A stretch of DNA of 64,000 nucleotides, taken from contig NC_030986.1 of the NCBI RefSeq assembly GCF_000149955.1, positions 3,905,333 through 3,969,332 on the forward strand, given 5' to 3'. The DNA is from Fusarium oxysporum f. sp. lycopersici 4287. Taxonomy: Eukaryota > Ascomycota > Sordariomycetes > Hypocreales > Nectriaceae. A program made the translations under genes and the position numbers. Under the pieces are notes generated by a model that did not search any database, was not told the DNA's origin, and saw only the letters and a program-made list of their open reading frames with translations. Within the stretch, counting starts at the first letter, position 1; the number at the start of each line of letters is the position of its first letter. This document shows, piece after piece, positions 1-11,529 of this stretch.

Positions 1-1169
1 TTCCACTATCCTTAGGGTGGGTTGCTGCCCTTGAGATGGCACTATCTCCTTTTCTTGTTGGTAGGCGGCTGCTGGCGCGGCAGCGCCCCGGCTGCGTTCC
101 TTTTGAACGAGCTCCCATCCCATCATCCCACTTTGAGCCTCACGCAGCTTATTGGATAGCACGAACAGTATCAATGGCTGCATGTAGAGTCCGGCGAGCG
201 TTGAAGTTCTTCTTGATATTAGGCAGAAGGTTCTGGCTCTCGCCCTCGGCATTGATAAAGCCGGCGACGAATGGATGCTGGAGAGCCTCATGGGCAGTGA
301 TACGCTTAGTAGAATCGATAGTCAGGCAGCGCTGGATAAAGTCCTTGGCATGGCTGGAAACGCCGCGCCAGTATTCAATAGGTGTGAAACTATAATCTGC
401 ATTGAGAATGGCCTGCATCTCTTCGAAGTCAGAGTCACGATCGAAAGGAGTATAACCGCAAAGCAAGAAGTAGGTGATGACACCGAGAGCCCAGAGATCC
501 ACAGGCTTGCCATGACCTGTCTTCTTGAAAATTTCGGGAGCCATGTATCCAGGAGTACCACAGGTTGTAGTCAGGACGTGGAACTGTTCCTCATCCATAA
601 TTCGCGAGAGTCCAAAGTCTGCAATAAGCAAGTCTGCGTTGTCCTCGGGGGTTCGGAAGAGTAGATTTTCAGGCTTCAAGTCGCGATGGACGATACCATG
701 GTCATGGAGGTAAGCGACAGCTGACAGTGTGGCGCGAACCAAATCGGCAGCATCTGACTCAAAATAGGAGCCCTTTCGGCAAATTCGATCGAAAAGCTCA
801 CCACCTAGTGCAAGATCGGTGACGAGGTAGAGATTGTTCATGGTCTCGAAATAGTCGACAAGAGTAAGGATGTTTTGGTGGCCCATGGAGACCTTCTTAA
901 GCACGGCGATTTCGTTGCGAACCTATCGTTGCGCATGGCGTATTAGAAAAGGACAATGGACCTGGAATTTCAGGGGACAATAAAGCAATTCTCACCATGT
1001 GTTCGCGACCAGCCATGAGCCGCTTATTGATGACCTTGGCAGCATAGTAACGACCAGTGTCTATGTGGACACATTCTTTGACGACGGAGTATGAGCCAGC
1101 TCCCAGTGTCTTGCCAACCTTGTATCTACAAGGCTGAACTTGAGGCTGTTGGCGGGCTGCAGAATCCAT
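1..1169 (-). CDS. Calcium/calmodulin-dependent protein kinase (3' end beyond window; apparent frame break)
   Basis: Ser/Thr kinase of the CaMK I/II type, which phosphorylates targets in response to Ca2+-calmodulin. Exon 1 is 996-1169 and starts at ATG 1169. It holds the glycine-rich loop (GAGSYSVV) and the ATP lysine in AAKVINK. A 73-nt intron (923-995, GTGAGA donor) follows, and exon 2 runs down from 922. Visible in order are HRDLKPEN, DFGLSR, the CGTPGYMAPE activation segment and the autoinhibitory/calmodulin-binding stretch (ARRTLHAAIDTVRAI). The frame then meets TAA at 149-151. If one C of the CC at about 155-156 is dropped, the frame reads on as NKLREAQ, the usual fungal continuation, and stays open to base 1. 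I infer a one-base overcall or a true frameshift. The family is clear; the C terminus is not in the window. Confidence 0.9.
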
Positions 1170-2176
1170 TGTGAGGATATGGCGTTGAAGTTGGGAGAAG
1201 TCGAGACAGAGAGTTGATGAGAAGATCGCGATGCCCCGCAGAGCGTACAGATGCGAAACAGAGGGGGGTGACTGTCGCGCGACGTCGCGATGAAGTATGA
1301 AATATAATAGAAATATCTGGTTCGGAGAATCGGGTGGCTGTTGTTGAAGGGAGAAACACAGGAATCGAGAACAACTCAGCTGAAGAGAGTAGATATCAGC
1401 GGTCGAGATGGCGATACTGATGGGCTGAAGTGAAGGGGTTCGGTTGGGTTGGTCAGAAGGGTCGGGGCTAAAGAGGTGGGCGGGGTCGTGTCAGACAAAG
1501 TCTAGCTGAAATATGGATGGGTGAGATAATGACAATAGACAATAATGCTCAAGGCGTTTTAGTTCTGGACCCTTATTGATACGAGAAGAATTGGTACCCG
1601 ACCGTGATTCTAATTATGAATGCCAGGCCATCAAATGTCTATCCGTATCCCTTCTCAGTAGTGACCTGCCTTATATTCACCTACCATGCATAAAGGGAGG
1701 TATCGCAGTTAATGATGACCCTTACCTATCAATGGCGCGGAGTGACAATGACGATATTTCGCCTTTAAACCCATCATAACTGGGGTTTCTATTCCTGAGA
1801 GAAATCATGCCGTAACTCATGCTCTGTTCTTGTCGGGTCTCATTTCAGCCACTCTACTGATACCGAGACGCAGTAGTCACCTGCTGCGAGACCTTGGACC
1901 ATCTACCGCAAATGTTTGCTTTCTAACTAAATCAAATAGTGGCAGCTTCCTTTCTTTTAATTTGTGCGTACAATTTCGGCTTTCACCATCTAAACTCTAG
2001 TCCTGCTCTGCAACATCGAGAAAGAACAGTAGGTTTCTTTTGAATAAGTATTCAGAATTATATCGAGGTTCGTACTCAATTCATTGTACATACCTTTTCG
2101 CAAGCTAAAGATATCTCTATATCGCCATCAAGTTAATACTGCTGGTTTTGTCTCGCTTTGTTTGACTAACGTTTGC
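1170..2176. other. Intergenic: CaM kinase promoter/leader
   Basis: About 1 kb between the kinase start and the stop of the next minus-strand gene. It must contain the kinase promoter and 5' leader. The short ORFs here (for example 1126-1374 minus and 1576-1779 plus) lack family motifs and splice context. I see no RNA gene or repeat. Confidence 0.6.
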
Positions 2177-2865
2177 TCAATCAGAAGGCCCTCTCCGTGA
2201 TTGTTTCTTTGCGCTGGTAAACTTCTTCTGTTTTATCCTTGTTTCGTGGAATCTTCTGCCACTATTTGATGTTAGCAATCGTTTCTCAACAAAGGAAGCA
2301 ACTGACATCTCCTCATGTTTCTTTTTCTTTTCTGCGCTTGTTTCAGCAGGTATCACATCTTTGTAGATGCTTGTTACCTCCTCAATAAGCTTTCTTCTGT
2401 TGTCTTCCGCATTCGCATCCCGTGATCGTGAATCTTGCGCTTGGAAAGTCAAAGAGTCATTGGTTGCTGTGTAGTACCTGGACTTGCGAATGCCAGGATG
2501 TAATGACTTGGGGAGTACTGGCAGCAATTGTCCCAATGGATATGCTGTGATTGCTTTTGTTTCGGTCCTTTCACCTGTGAGTGCTAAAGACTTGCTTGAA
2601 TGTAATTACGTGCATACTTATTGACGTGTTGACCTCCTGGTCCACTCGAGCGGGCGTATGTAGTATTTCCTTTCGGTAGTTGTGTTGGGCTGAAAGATTG
2701 AAACCACGAGCGAGCTTCAGAAAGAGCCTCTTGGTCGAGCCCGGTGTCGAAAGCCTGGTATCTCTTGAACCGAGGCGCAAATGGACGACTTGTCAGATAT
2801 GCTGGAACATTTCTCAGACGCGGCGCCAGAACAAAGTGTCGCTGAAGCATGGTGAAGTATAACAA
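2177..2865 (-). CDS. Mitochondrial class I release-factor-like protein (GGQ domain; ICT1/C12orf65/Rso55 type)
   Basis: Predicted 197-aa mitochondrial protein that hydrolyses peptidyl-tRNA on stalled mitoribosomes. The model is three exons: 2618-2865, 2307-2567 and 2177-2261. Residues 1-40 are basic and hydroxylated, like a mitochondrial presequence. The catalytic motif SSGPGGQHVNK ends exon 1. The 50-nt intron (2568-2617) joins it in frame to TETKAITAYP. The C terminus is the lysine-rich tail (KKFTSAKKQSRRG) typical of the codon-independent rescue factors. The codon-recognition domains of RF1/RF2 are absent, which fits the short length. A second, 45-nt intron (2262-2306; GTCAGT donor, GCTAAC branch site, TAG acceptor) has no stop and a length divisible by three, so retention would add 15 residues. 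It shares a divergent promoter region with the NAB3-type gene. Confidence 0.85.
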
Positions 2866-3779
2866 TCGAACGATCTATATATTACATCTGACAGACCGAA
2901 ATAAAGGATATTTTAGTTTGTTAATTCCTCTGAGTTCAATGTCTCATATAACACTTGAAAGTTGGGGTCTCCCAAACTCTTGGCTTTCGCATGATGTTTG
3001 TCTGTGGCTGAGATCTTGGTTGTGAGCCAAAGACAAATGATTTGTTGACCGCCTTGCCAATTCTGGACTAGCTTGTCGTTAGCTGCGGTTCACGCCTGCG
3101 CCCGATCAGCCTCAATTGGGACCCCGAAACCCAGCCTTTCACCTCTCTGACTTGCCCTACCAGGCCTTACCTTACCTTACTTAACCTAATCGACCTACCT
3201 CGCCTGTTCAACCTTCATCTGCTCATTTCCCTCAACCTGCGACACATCGTCGACCTAACTCGTACCGCCATCTTCAATGCTCTTGGTGTCGCGACTACCT
3301 AGATCCTCTCTTTAGTCCATCTTCCTTTGCTCTCACGTGCCTGTGTCCGAGCCCCAGTCTTCTTGAGAACTCAACTCATTTGGCGCGATTAGCCAAGCGC
3401 CGACGTCGCAAAACCCTCTACCCGACTGCCTCCCCTGTCAAAAAAGCTGGTCGAGTCGTCCGTCTTCCTGGTGACCATCTGGTGAGAGTGCCGATTCTCT
3501 TGTGGCTTTTCATCCCGCATCCGTTTGGTCTACAGGTCAACCTTTTCGTATTTCGTCTGGAAGCGCTTTGACCGCCACTCCGTCTATTCCATCACGCTTC
3601 CAGCTTCCGTCTTGCGCCAGGCCATCGCCTGGCGGCACTTCTCACTGACCAAGGAGCCGAGCTTTTTGTTTGATCTTCAGTTGCACCATCTCTTGGTTCG
3701 CATTGTTTGTACGACCAGCGCTGCTTCAGAAGGTCGTCCAATATACTGCACACCAATCTCCAATCCCAACCTTAATTAA
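2866..3779. promoter_or_regulatory. Divergent promoter region and NAB3-type gene leader
   Basis: About 0.9 kb between two divergent starts. It includes CCTTAC-type short repeats near 3165-3190 and a pyrimidine-rich leader on the plus side. An open frame at 3525-3779 ends in TAA directly against the ATG of the downstream gene, in the same frame. If the leader is transcribed from upstream of 3525, this would be an upstream ORF. I see no other gene. Confidence 0.5.
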
Positions 3780-6415
3780 ATGACAGAACCCGAGGCAGAG
3801 CTTCAGGCGACTGCCAACCTCTCCCCGGTCTCCCCATCACCTGTTCATTCAGCCACCTCGTTGGCGGTCCCTGTGCTTCAAGAGACCGTTGAGACCATCG
3901 ACGCCATGGTTGCTGCCGCTGCCGCTGCCGCTGCTGACGCCAATGGCTCTATCAACAAGGCTCCTAATCTTGAGCCCATATCAGGGGCTGGTGGTGATGA
4001 CGATATCGTAGATGACGACAGCCTCAACGACCCTTATGGTGAAGACGACACAGACGTGGCCGCCCAGCAAGTGCCGCAGCCTCAGGTTGAACAAGAACTC
4101 CCCGACAGCAATGACGATTACGCAAAGACTTTTGATTCACCAATTGGGACGGAGGAGGGTGAAGACGGAGTCGTCGAACCACAAGATGTATCATCGCTAC
4201 CACGAGAATCCAACGAAATTTCTCTTTCATCCGATCATTTGACAAATCGCACATCTCAAGTCTCCCATGTCGTTCATGAATCATCTTTGTCGGCCCAGCC
4301 AGGCCAATCTGCGACATCAACTACTTCCAATGCTTCCTCCGAAGCTCAAGCTGCCGGCGTCGCAAATACCTTCACGTCGCAGCCATCCAACCAGCAAACG
4401 TCGTCTCCAAGCACGGCCAAGCCGGGCGCCAGTAACGCTGCCAGCTCTGCCAGTCCTTCAGCTGATATTCAACGCCTGGTTGCTGATCTCACAGCGCCTT
4501 CCAACCCCAACACACATTATGCTCCGTCCGTCTTAGGTGAACATTCTCTCGAGTCTACTATTCCGTCTTCAGCCTTCTCATCGTCAGCTTCTCTTCCACC
4601 GAGGCCTCCGCTATCACAGGCAGTTCCTCAGACGTATGCCTCGCAGCACCACCCACCTAGCATCAATGCCAGTATTCCCTCGAACCTAGCTGCGCCCCCC
4701 ACGCCCGGGCAGCCATCCACTTATGTGGCAACTGGCGCGCCTGTTGCAGTCCCTGATGCTCTGGGTGAATTTCCGGTTCCGCTTGGCTCCGGTCTCCAGG
4801 CGCCTATCGCCATCACTTCTATGAACGCCCCTCCATACCCACCTAAGCCTGCTCTCTATAATACTGATCAAGCTCAAGATTCCGAATATGAGCGCCAATG
4901 GAATCAATTCTTAGCCGACGAAAACCAGTATATAGCTGAGGCCAAATGGGACCGTTTCCCAGAGGGTTCACGCATTTTTATTGGTACACGATCCGCGTCC
5001 GGCGCGTCCAAAAATGGCGCTCACATATTCGCTACAGGTAATCTCTCGAGCGACAAGGTGTCGAAACAGGATGTTTTCGATCTATTTCATCGGTTCGGAA
5101 GGATTGCTCAAATCTCACTCAAATCTGCGTACGGCTTCGTCCAGTACCATTCTATCGAGGAAGGACAGAGAGCGATGGATAATCTGCAAGGCATCGAGAT
5201 CAAGGGTCGCAGAATTCGTAAGTAGTGCTTGTTGGTTTTTCCATACTGTGCTTCTAACACCATCAAGATCTAGAAGTATCGCGTGCTCAGGACAAATCGA
5301 AAAAGGACAAGACTCGAAGCCCAGACAGGAACAAAACCCGCGACAGTGGTCGCCGAAATGAACGGCAAGGCCACCAAACCCGGGATGATTATCGGTCTAG
5401 TCGCGGTCATTCTCCTCATCGCAACGATTACGGAAGAGATGAGTCGTATGGTCGAGATCGAGGCTTTTATGACAACAGCAGGGGGCGTGCACGATCTCGG
5501 TCCCCGGGATACGGTCGCAACGGCAAGGACAACAATTATCGACGAAGAAGTCAGAGCCCTTATGGGCGACCTCGACATGAGGCTGAGCTTGATCTCCCAC
5601 GGAGGTATGGTGCTGACGTCCCTGACGTACAGGTCATCCTTCAGCCAGATGTAAATCGCGACTTTGTCAACTGGGTGGAGCAAGCTTTCAAGTCCCAAGG
5701 TCTTAGGTCTGAGGTTATGTTCCTGCATCCTAGGATTCCCAAGGACATGGTAGTTCAGCGGCAAGCGGCCGAAGGTGTTCATGCCGTTGTTGATCTCGAT
5801 ATTCGAGCGCAAAGCTCGGGCAAGATTCCGGTACAGGCCTTTGATCGCTCCGCTGGCTCCAACAATGTTCGATATGATCAGTACGAAAACCTGGACCCCG
5901 CTACTGCAGCCAAGGTTATTCTTCAAGCCAAGGCATCAGGAGGCCCTCCTAACTATGGTCAAACTTACAGAGGAAATGGCTATGGTAGTGCTCCTTATGG
6001 AGGCCAGCCCCCGTATCAAGCGCCTGCGGCCAGTTACCCTGGCCCTCCCCCTCCCGCACAATACGGTCAACAGCAGCCTCCTCCAGCCAACGTCGCTGAC
6101 ATTGCGAATATGATGGGTCAGCTCGACCCTGCGTCACTTCAGCAATTGCTTGCACAAGTTCAAGGGGGCGTCCAAAACCCAACGCCTGCTCAAGGTGGCA
6201 CAAGTGCAGCTGCCGCTGGAGCACCTCAACCTGACATCCAGGCACTACTTGGAAGTTTGGGTGGGAATGGTGCGGCTCAGCAACATCAACAACAGCAGCA
6301 CCCTCCAGGCCCATATGGAGCTTCCTACGGGCATGTGCCACAGCCACCGTCGAACGGAGATGCAGCGGTTCAAGTTCAGAATATCATGGCACAGCTGGCT
6401 AGATACCGGCAGTGA
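3780..6415 (+). CDS. NAB3-type nuclear RNA-binding protein (RRM)
   Basis: Predicted 861-aa protein resembling Nab3, which in yeast acts with Nrd1 in termination and surveillance of non-coding transcripts in the nucleus. Exons are 3780-5217 and 5268-6415. The intron 5218-5267 has a GTAAGT donor, a TTCTAAC branch site and an AAG acceptor. That acceptor restores GRRIHLEVSRAQ, the end of an RRM; the next AG (5273) would give a poorer join. Order of parts: acidic, Ser/Thr/Ala/Pro-rich N terminus (1-380), RRM (about 398-485, with AYGFVQY as RNP1), an RS/RD-rich linker, and an anticodon-binding-like fold around VQVILQPDVNRDFVNWVEQ. A Pro/Gln-rich low-complexity C terminus follows. This order (acidic N terminus, RRM, P/Q-rich tail) matches Nab3. 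The ATG at 3780 follows an in-frame stop immediately upstream. Confidence 0.85.
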
Positions 6416-7253
6416 GACTGAACGACAATCTGTGAGCTCTCGATGAAGATGAGATATTGGGTGTGGCTGATGACACCCTCTTATGATACCAGCAAAGGTT
6501 ACGGTTTCTTTTAGACGTTGGAATTTCTGATATTGCCTTGTTCTTGTTGTTTATTCATACTCTAGATTTCATGCCGTCTTAACGGCATCCCTACTTAGGG
6601 TTAGATAACGGAGTGTGGTGCGTTATTAGTGAGGGTCGGAAGATGGGTGAGGCGTTGATGGACGAAATTCTTGATGGCTATTACGATGGTTTAGCAAGGA
6701 GAAGACTGCACCTCGCGCGAGCATAGAATATGATAGTATGGCCTATAATGACGGTGGTGTTGTATTGGTGTGCATTCTATACCGAATTGCTTTGGGATGA
6801 GGTATGGCTGGTGTTTTGAACCTAAGATACCCAACGTGGTCTTTAGATATTCATAGTGCGCTCACTATTGGAGCAGCTTCCTATTCTTTTCGAGTTTCCC
6901 TGCGTTGCCAGGTTCGTGGGAGCATGACTGACCTCTTGAACCAGGCCCAAGCGGTAGAAGGTTTTCTCTGTAAGGCATAACCGTCTCTACAGTTTTCTAC
7001 ACGCCATAATGCTTTGAGACCAACCACGGTCAAGACAACCAAGGGGTCGCGGAGCGTCTACCTCTAGCTCGACATGGCGACCTAAGTTAGGTTGTGGAAG
7101 TTGTGGAAGTTGTGGAAGTTGTGGAATTTTGCAAGGCTTACAACCAAGACGCTGCTGTTTTATGTGATCTATTTGCTAACTAATCACTCTCAACCAACAT
7201 ACTTCAGGCTGAAAAGGAACAGCCATGGTGCTCGTCATACATTGTCTTTCCAT
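6416..7253. other. Convergent intergenic region with 3' ends
   Basis: About 840 bp between the convergent NAB3-type and ferric-reductase-type genes. It should contain both 3' UTRs. Apart from the short tandem repeat at 7092-7127 I see nothing gene-like. Confidence 0.6.
7092..7127. repeat. Four-copy 9-bp tandem repeat (TTGTGGAAG)
   Basis: Three exact copies of TTGTGGAAG are followed by a fourth with a terminal A-to-T change (TTGTGGAAT). It is noncoding and lies close to the 3' end of the ferric-reductase-type gene. Confidence 0.9.
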
Positions 7254-9018
7254 CTACCATCCAAAACTTTCATTGTGCCACCAGACTCTGCGTCCCTTCA
7301 TCACCCACGGTGTCACACTCTTGCGTAGCTCTCGGCTCATCTCAACAGGACCGCAGACCAGAATAGCCACACTATCCTGCTGACCCTTTTGGAACGTATC
7401 GTCAACGATCTTTTGTAGATCAGGCCTTTTGCTGTTTCGAACGACCGGACGAGTGCTCTGTTGAGATAAATTGTTCATTTCAACGCCAGCTGCGTTATCG
7501 CTGTCATTGGCGACACCCATGTCTCCCGTGAGGAAGAGCTGCACTTGATCATCGTCGAGAAGAGACTTGCCAGTAGGAGTTGAGGCGGCCCAGGTTGCGT
7601 CGCCTGCACTTCGAATGGCCCAAACGAGCTGGACATTTGTGGTTGAGTTCTCAGCTAGAATAGCGTGGTAGAGCGGTACAGCAAAGGTTGCTCCCACACC
7701 ACCCGCCACGATGAGTATACGGTTGATACCTGAATTGATGAGGTCGTTGAACGTCTTTCCTATGGCACCATAAGGACCCTCAATATTAAGTTCGACCTTC
7801 TCAGTCGACCCTCCAGCGTTGGTAGTCGAGGACAGATGGTGCAGACGGTTCGTCATGGGGCCATTTCTTGTGCGTGCGACAAATGTCAACTCACCCGTCT
7901 CCTGATTGGTAGATGCCACAGTGAAGGGGTTATAAAGAAACTCAAAGACGAGATAAGGAGCTGAGAATGCCCAAGTCCTGGTCGCGAAGCTGCAGGGACG
8001 TTGAGATAGATGTGAGATCCTGGGCGGGCGGTGTACTTGGCAATCTTTGGAGCTGGAAGCTTGGCAGAGACTTTGACGAGACTTGTGCCAGGGATAGCTT
8101 CGATGACAGCGGGAGCTGTGATGGTGGTGATCTTTCGTGCGGCAAGGTCAAGAAAGAAGACGCCAACGGCCTCGGCAATATAGAATCGCGAGGACGGTGC
8201 ATGATAGTAGATCAAGGGGGGGATAGCAAAGGCTCCAAAGAGGTGAACGATGAAGAAGAGTCGGTATGAAGCTTGACGAACGCGAGCCATTGCTGTACCG
8301 TTAAGCACATGGAGAACAGTAAAACCAGCAACGCCTGCAAAGACAACCGGGGCGAAGAAGCGTTTGAACCATATTCCAGACTCTATGAAGAAGATGTTGT
8401 ATAAGATAGCATGAAGTATGAGCAGGGAGTAGATAATGCGACCAAGGACACGATGATATCGATTGAGATGTTCGTGAGATGAGTGAAGCAGATATGCGTA
8501 AGGGTTGAGCGCTTTGAGAGCGAGGAGATACTGAATAGGCATCTGAGAGGTTGCAACGATGCCCACTCGCTTTGTGAGATGAAGATAATCTGTATTGTCA
8601 GCAACAAGCTCATATGAATCAGAGATGGACTTAACATACCCTTTCCTGTGCCACGAACGCTCAAAACTAACAACCAAACTGTCCAAGCAGTACCCAAAAC
8701 CCATTCATCACGTTGTCCCCAATGCCTTCCCATGAATACGACGTCCTCACCTAGCCACCACTGCACAATGGGTCCTTTCTCCATAACTCTAGAGATCCAT
8801 CGCTGTCGATTCGCTTTGACGCCTGGTGAGCCTGGAACTTGAAGATACCCGCTGTTACGGCCCTTGCGCACACGATTGATGAGTCGAATGACGAGAAATA
8901 ATAGCGCCGGTACGAAAGCAGAGAGGTGTGCTATATATGCGTAGTAGTCGAGGCTCAGACGACGTTGATGCTTTTCCTCATCTGTTAGAGTGAGGAACTC
9001 ATATGGCCAGCCCATCAT
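7254..9018 (-). CDS. Ferric reductase-like transmembrane oxidoreductase (FRE/NOX family; one apparent frame break)
   Basis: Membrane flavocytochrome that moves electrons from NADPH through FAD and two haems to an acceptor such as Fe3+. Exon 1 is 8640-9018 (ATG 9018). The 50-nt intron is 8590-8639 and exon 2 is 7254-8589. Several membrane segments surround two His pairs, HRVLGRIIYSLLILH and HLFGAFAIPPLIYYH. Each pair is spaced by 13 residues, the family's bis-haem signature. The FAD motif NPFTVAS, the nucleotide loop GGVGATFAVPL and VCGP follow, and the end is ESFGW. Between the core and NPFTV the frame must move by one base near 7970-7972 (a run of three C on the plus strand). One missing base makes the total 572 codons. 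A TATA-like TATATA lies about 72 bp upstream of the start. Substrate and cellular membrane are not decidable here; AIM14/YNO1-like and FRE-like roles are both possible. Confidence 0.88.
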
Positions 9019-10384
9019 GAGTTAAGTTGCCTTTGGCCGGAATTGGAGGAAGAGCTCGCGCGGCTGTTGATGAGGTAAACCAGGAATATATAAGTCAATT
9101 GGATGAAATACGGCTACATTCATGCATCTATTGGGTCCTAATCGGTGAATATAGCTCAAGAGGACAAGACATGTGAATTCATGATTGACTTGATTATCAG
9201 TCTCCAAGGAGGACAGCATGCAAATTGCATCAACCTCATTGGTCAGCACGTCCTGGGCACCCTCGATCTGCACCCTACCCTGCATGATGGCTAGGTACTC
9301 TGAAAGCAAATAACTACGCAACTCTCCCCTGTAAAAATTCTTTCTTGGCACGCACTGTTAGTGCACTGTTAGGAGCGGGATTTTCTACGGGCTACTCGGC
9401 CACACAATACTGCGGGGACGCCATCGGCTCCCTAACAGCAGTTTTCAGAGAAGGAATTTTGGAGAGTTCACCTTCTCTGACAACACCTTTGTCGGATCTA
9501 ATGGCGGCACCTCAGAACCAGAACGCCTTAGATATCGGAGGACGGTGCCCGTGGCATCGGTAGCGACATCCTCCCGATCAACGACGCCGATTGCGATGGG
9601 TTTTTCCCCTTTGAAGGCAAGCCGCACCGCCGGCCTCTGATTCCTTCCCAAGGTTTTTCCCTGCCGCCACGACAGTCGACTACGAGCTACAACTTGGTTA
9701 CTGGAGATTGTGGACTGCGTCAGCAGATGTAGTGATGCGTGAGAGAATTCTGGTCGGTGGAAAAAGCTCGACAGTAGATTGCCCCCGAACCCGCTGACGG
9801 GTGACGGGCTTGAGAAATACAGCACCTTTTGTGCCATTGGTATGCTGGATGGTGAAGGAAGCGGGGTTTCCCTGTACCTAGCTAGCTCAGCACGTCTTTT
9901 GCTCCAGTAGGAGATCTGGCTTCGTTACAGCCACCCAGACGAAAAATATACAAACAAACAAACAAACAAAAGCAAATAACTACGTTGATTCAAATGTGCA
10001 TCCTTTTACAGCACAAGTATCGAAATACGAGAATTTAACTTGAGTTTTCGATTTCCACAATCATGATACTCTTATCTTGATATTCATGTCTAAGTAGCTT
10101 GAACCAAACATTCCTCGTGCAAACCAGTCCATCTCACCACATCCTAATCAGGACTTGACCAGACCAGACTGCAAAGGAAAGCCCAGAAAACCATCATAAC
10201 ACCGGAGCTCCACTAGCAATGCCAATCGTCAAACTCTTCATCTATCAAAATCGTTGCTGGCGACTCTGCATCTACGGTCAGTCTTTGTCTCCAACAAGGT
10301 GGGCTCGAATTAAACCGTACAAGGCACATTACGACCCTCCCATATCACAATGGCTGTATGTTACTCTTGAAAATAAGACAGAAT
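9019..10384. other. Intergenic: reductase promoter and TMEM115-type 3' end
   Basis: About 1.4 kb. Minus-strand frames at 9022-9351 and 9445-9837 are open but have no recognisable domain or splice structure, so I do not call them genes. A (CAAA)n simple repeat lies near 9950-9970. Confidence 0.5.
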
Positions 10385-11520
10385 TTAGCTCTTCGCATCG
10401 TCATGATCAGGCTCGAACTTGGTCTCGCCAAGCATGGGGCCGGGTGACGACGTCATGGCAGTCTGTGTAGCCGGCTGAGGCTGGCTTTGCACTGTTGGAC
10501 CTGTCGGCCGGTTTGTCTGCGCTGGCTTCTGCGCTGGCTGATTGCTTGTAGCGGCATGTAGTCTCTGATCTAGCGCCCTGAGGGCAATGGCTCTCCTCCT
10601 CTCGGCCTCTGCGCGAGCGCCTCCAGGGGCAGTCCGTTGGATCCGGCTGTCGTTTCGAGAGGCGTCTGCCGGTGTGAAAGGCGTACACAATCTCATGGCA
10701 ACCATCACCAGGAAGATCTGATCGGCGATGGCAGCGACGAATGGCTTCACCGGGCCAGGGAAGAACTCGGCAAACGCAAATGTCTCGCTCGCATCACCGC
10801 GGAGGGAGGCGTCTTGTGCCGAGTCGAGGTCGGGGAACACAGTCTTGTAGAATCGGAGATAGGTCCAGCTGGTCAGGAATCCAAAGATGGCAAGCCACAA
10901 AGCAGCTCTGGTAAGGAGAGGCGTAAGAGAGAGAAGGAAAACGGCGCCGATGTAGATGAGAGGAAATCGAGGAACTCGGAGAGATATGACGCCGCGGAAG
11001 AGGGTTACAGTATGCGCTGGGACGAGTTGGCTGAAAGCGACGAGGAAAGCAATCTGAACGGGAATGGTTCCAGCAATGACAGTCAGGCTATACAATTGTG
11101 TCAGTTTCTCTTCATCTAACATTGTGAGCGCAGTATAATACATACGTCCAGTTCTCATTACGTGTAAGCGTAAAGCAAAGCACCATAACGCAGAGTGTCA
11201 GGAAGTTTGGAGCCAGCGATACAATAGCGACAAACTTGGCCAGCTCAGCCGATGACCATGCTCTTTCGAGATATCGTCCTCCGTGGTATATCGTTACAGC
11301 AGCAATACCGAGCGTAAACACATTACTCTCGACAAAAGTTGATGTTATGAACGTCCAGGGATAGATAATAGACAACTGCGGCACCAGAGTCAAGTAGGGG
11401 ATGACGATGTTTGCGTTGCAGTCCATTGCCGATATCTTATGGCAGCGCTGAGGATGGACTGACTAAGTAAGAGCGATGAGAAGATACGTGTAACCGGCGC
11501 ATATTTATTCGAGGCGGCAT
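10385..11520 (-). CDS. TMEM115/DUF1751 family Golgi membrane protein, rhomboid-like (two apparent frame breaks)
   Basis: Eukaryotic integral membrane protein; animal TMEM115 is a Golgi protein related to rhomboid folds. Exon 2 is 10385-11087, the intron 11088-11145 (58 nt, GTATGT donor), and exon 1 is 11146-11520. The join gives ENWTLTVIAGTIP. Family landmarks are SAAIRYRQW, IVIPYLTLVPQLSIIYPWTF and YHGGRYLERAW. The soluble tail is Ala/Pro/Gln-rich. ATG 11520 starts MPPRIN, but reaching APVTRIF needs one extra base near 11503-11506. A second extra base is needed near 11411-11420, between RYRQWTA and NIVIPYL. Adding both makes the total exactly 360 codons. I infer two base deletions, probably in short homopolymers. 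The N gap lies just upstream of the start. Confidence 0.85.
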
Positions 11521-11529
11521 CGTGACTTG

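Noticed and set aside
4024..4320. Minus-strand frame inside the NAB3-type gene
   Set aside because: It is a shadow of the long plus-strand exon.
9022..9837. Minus-strand frames of 109 and 130 aa as possible genes
   Set aside because: No domain, no splice-joined neighbours and no good start context; they lie where the reductase promoter should be.
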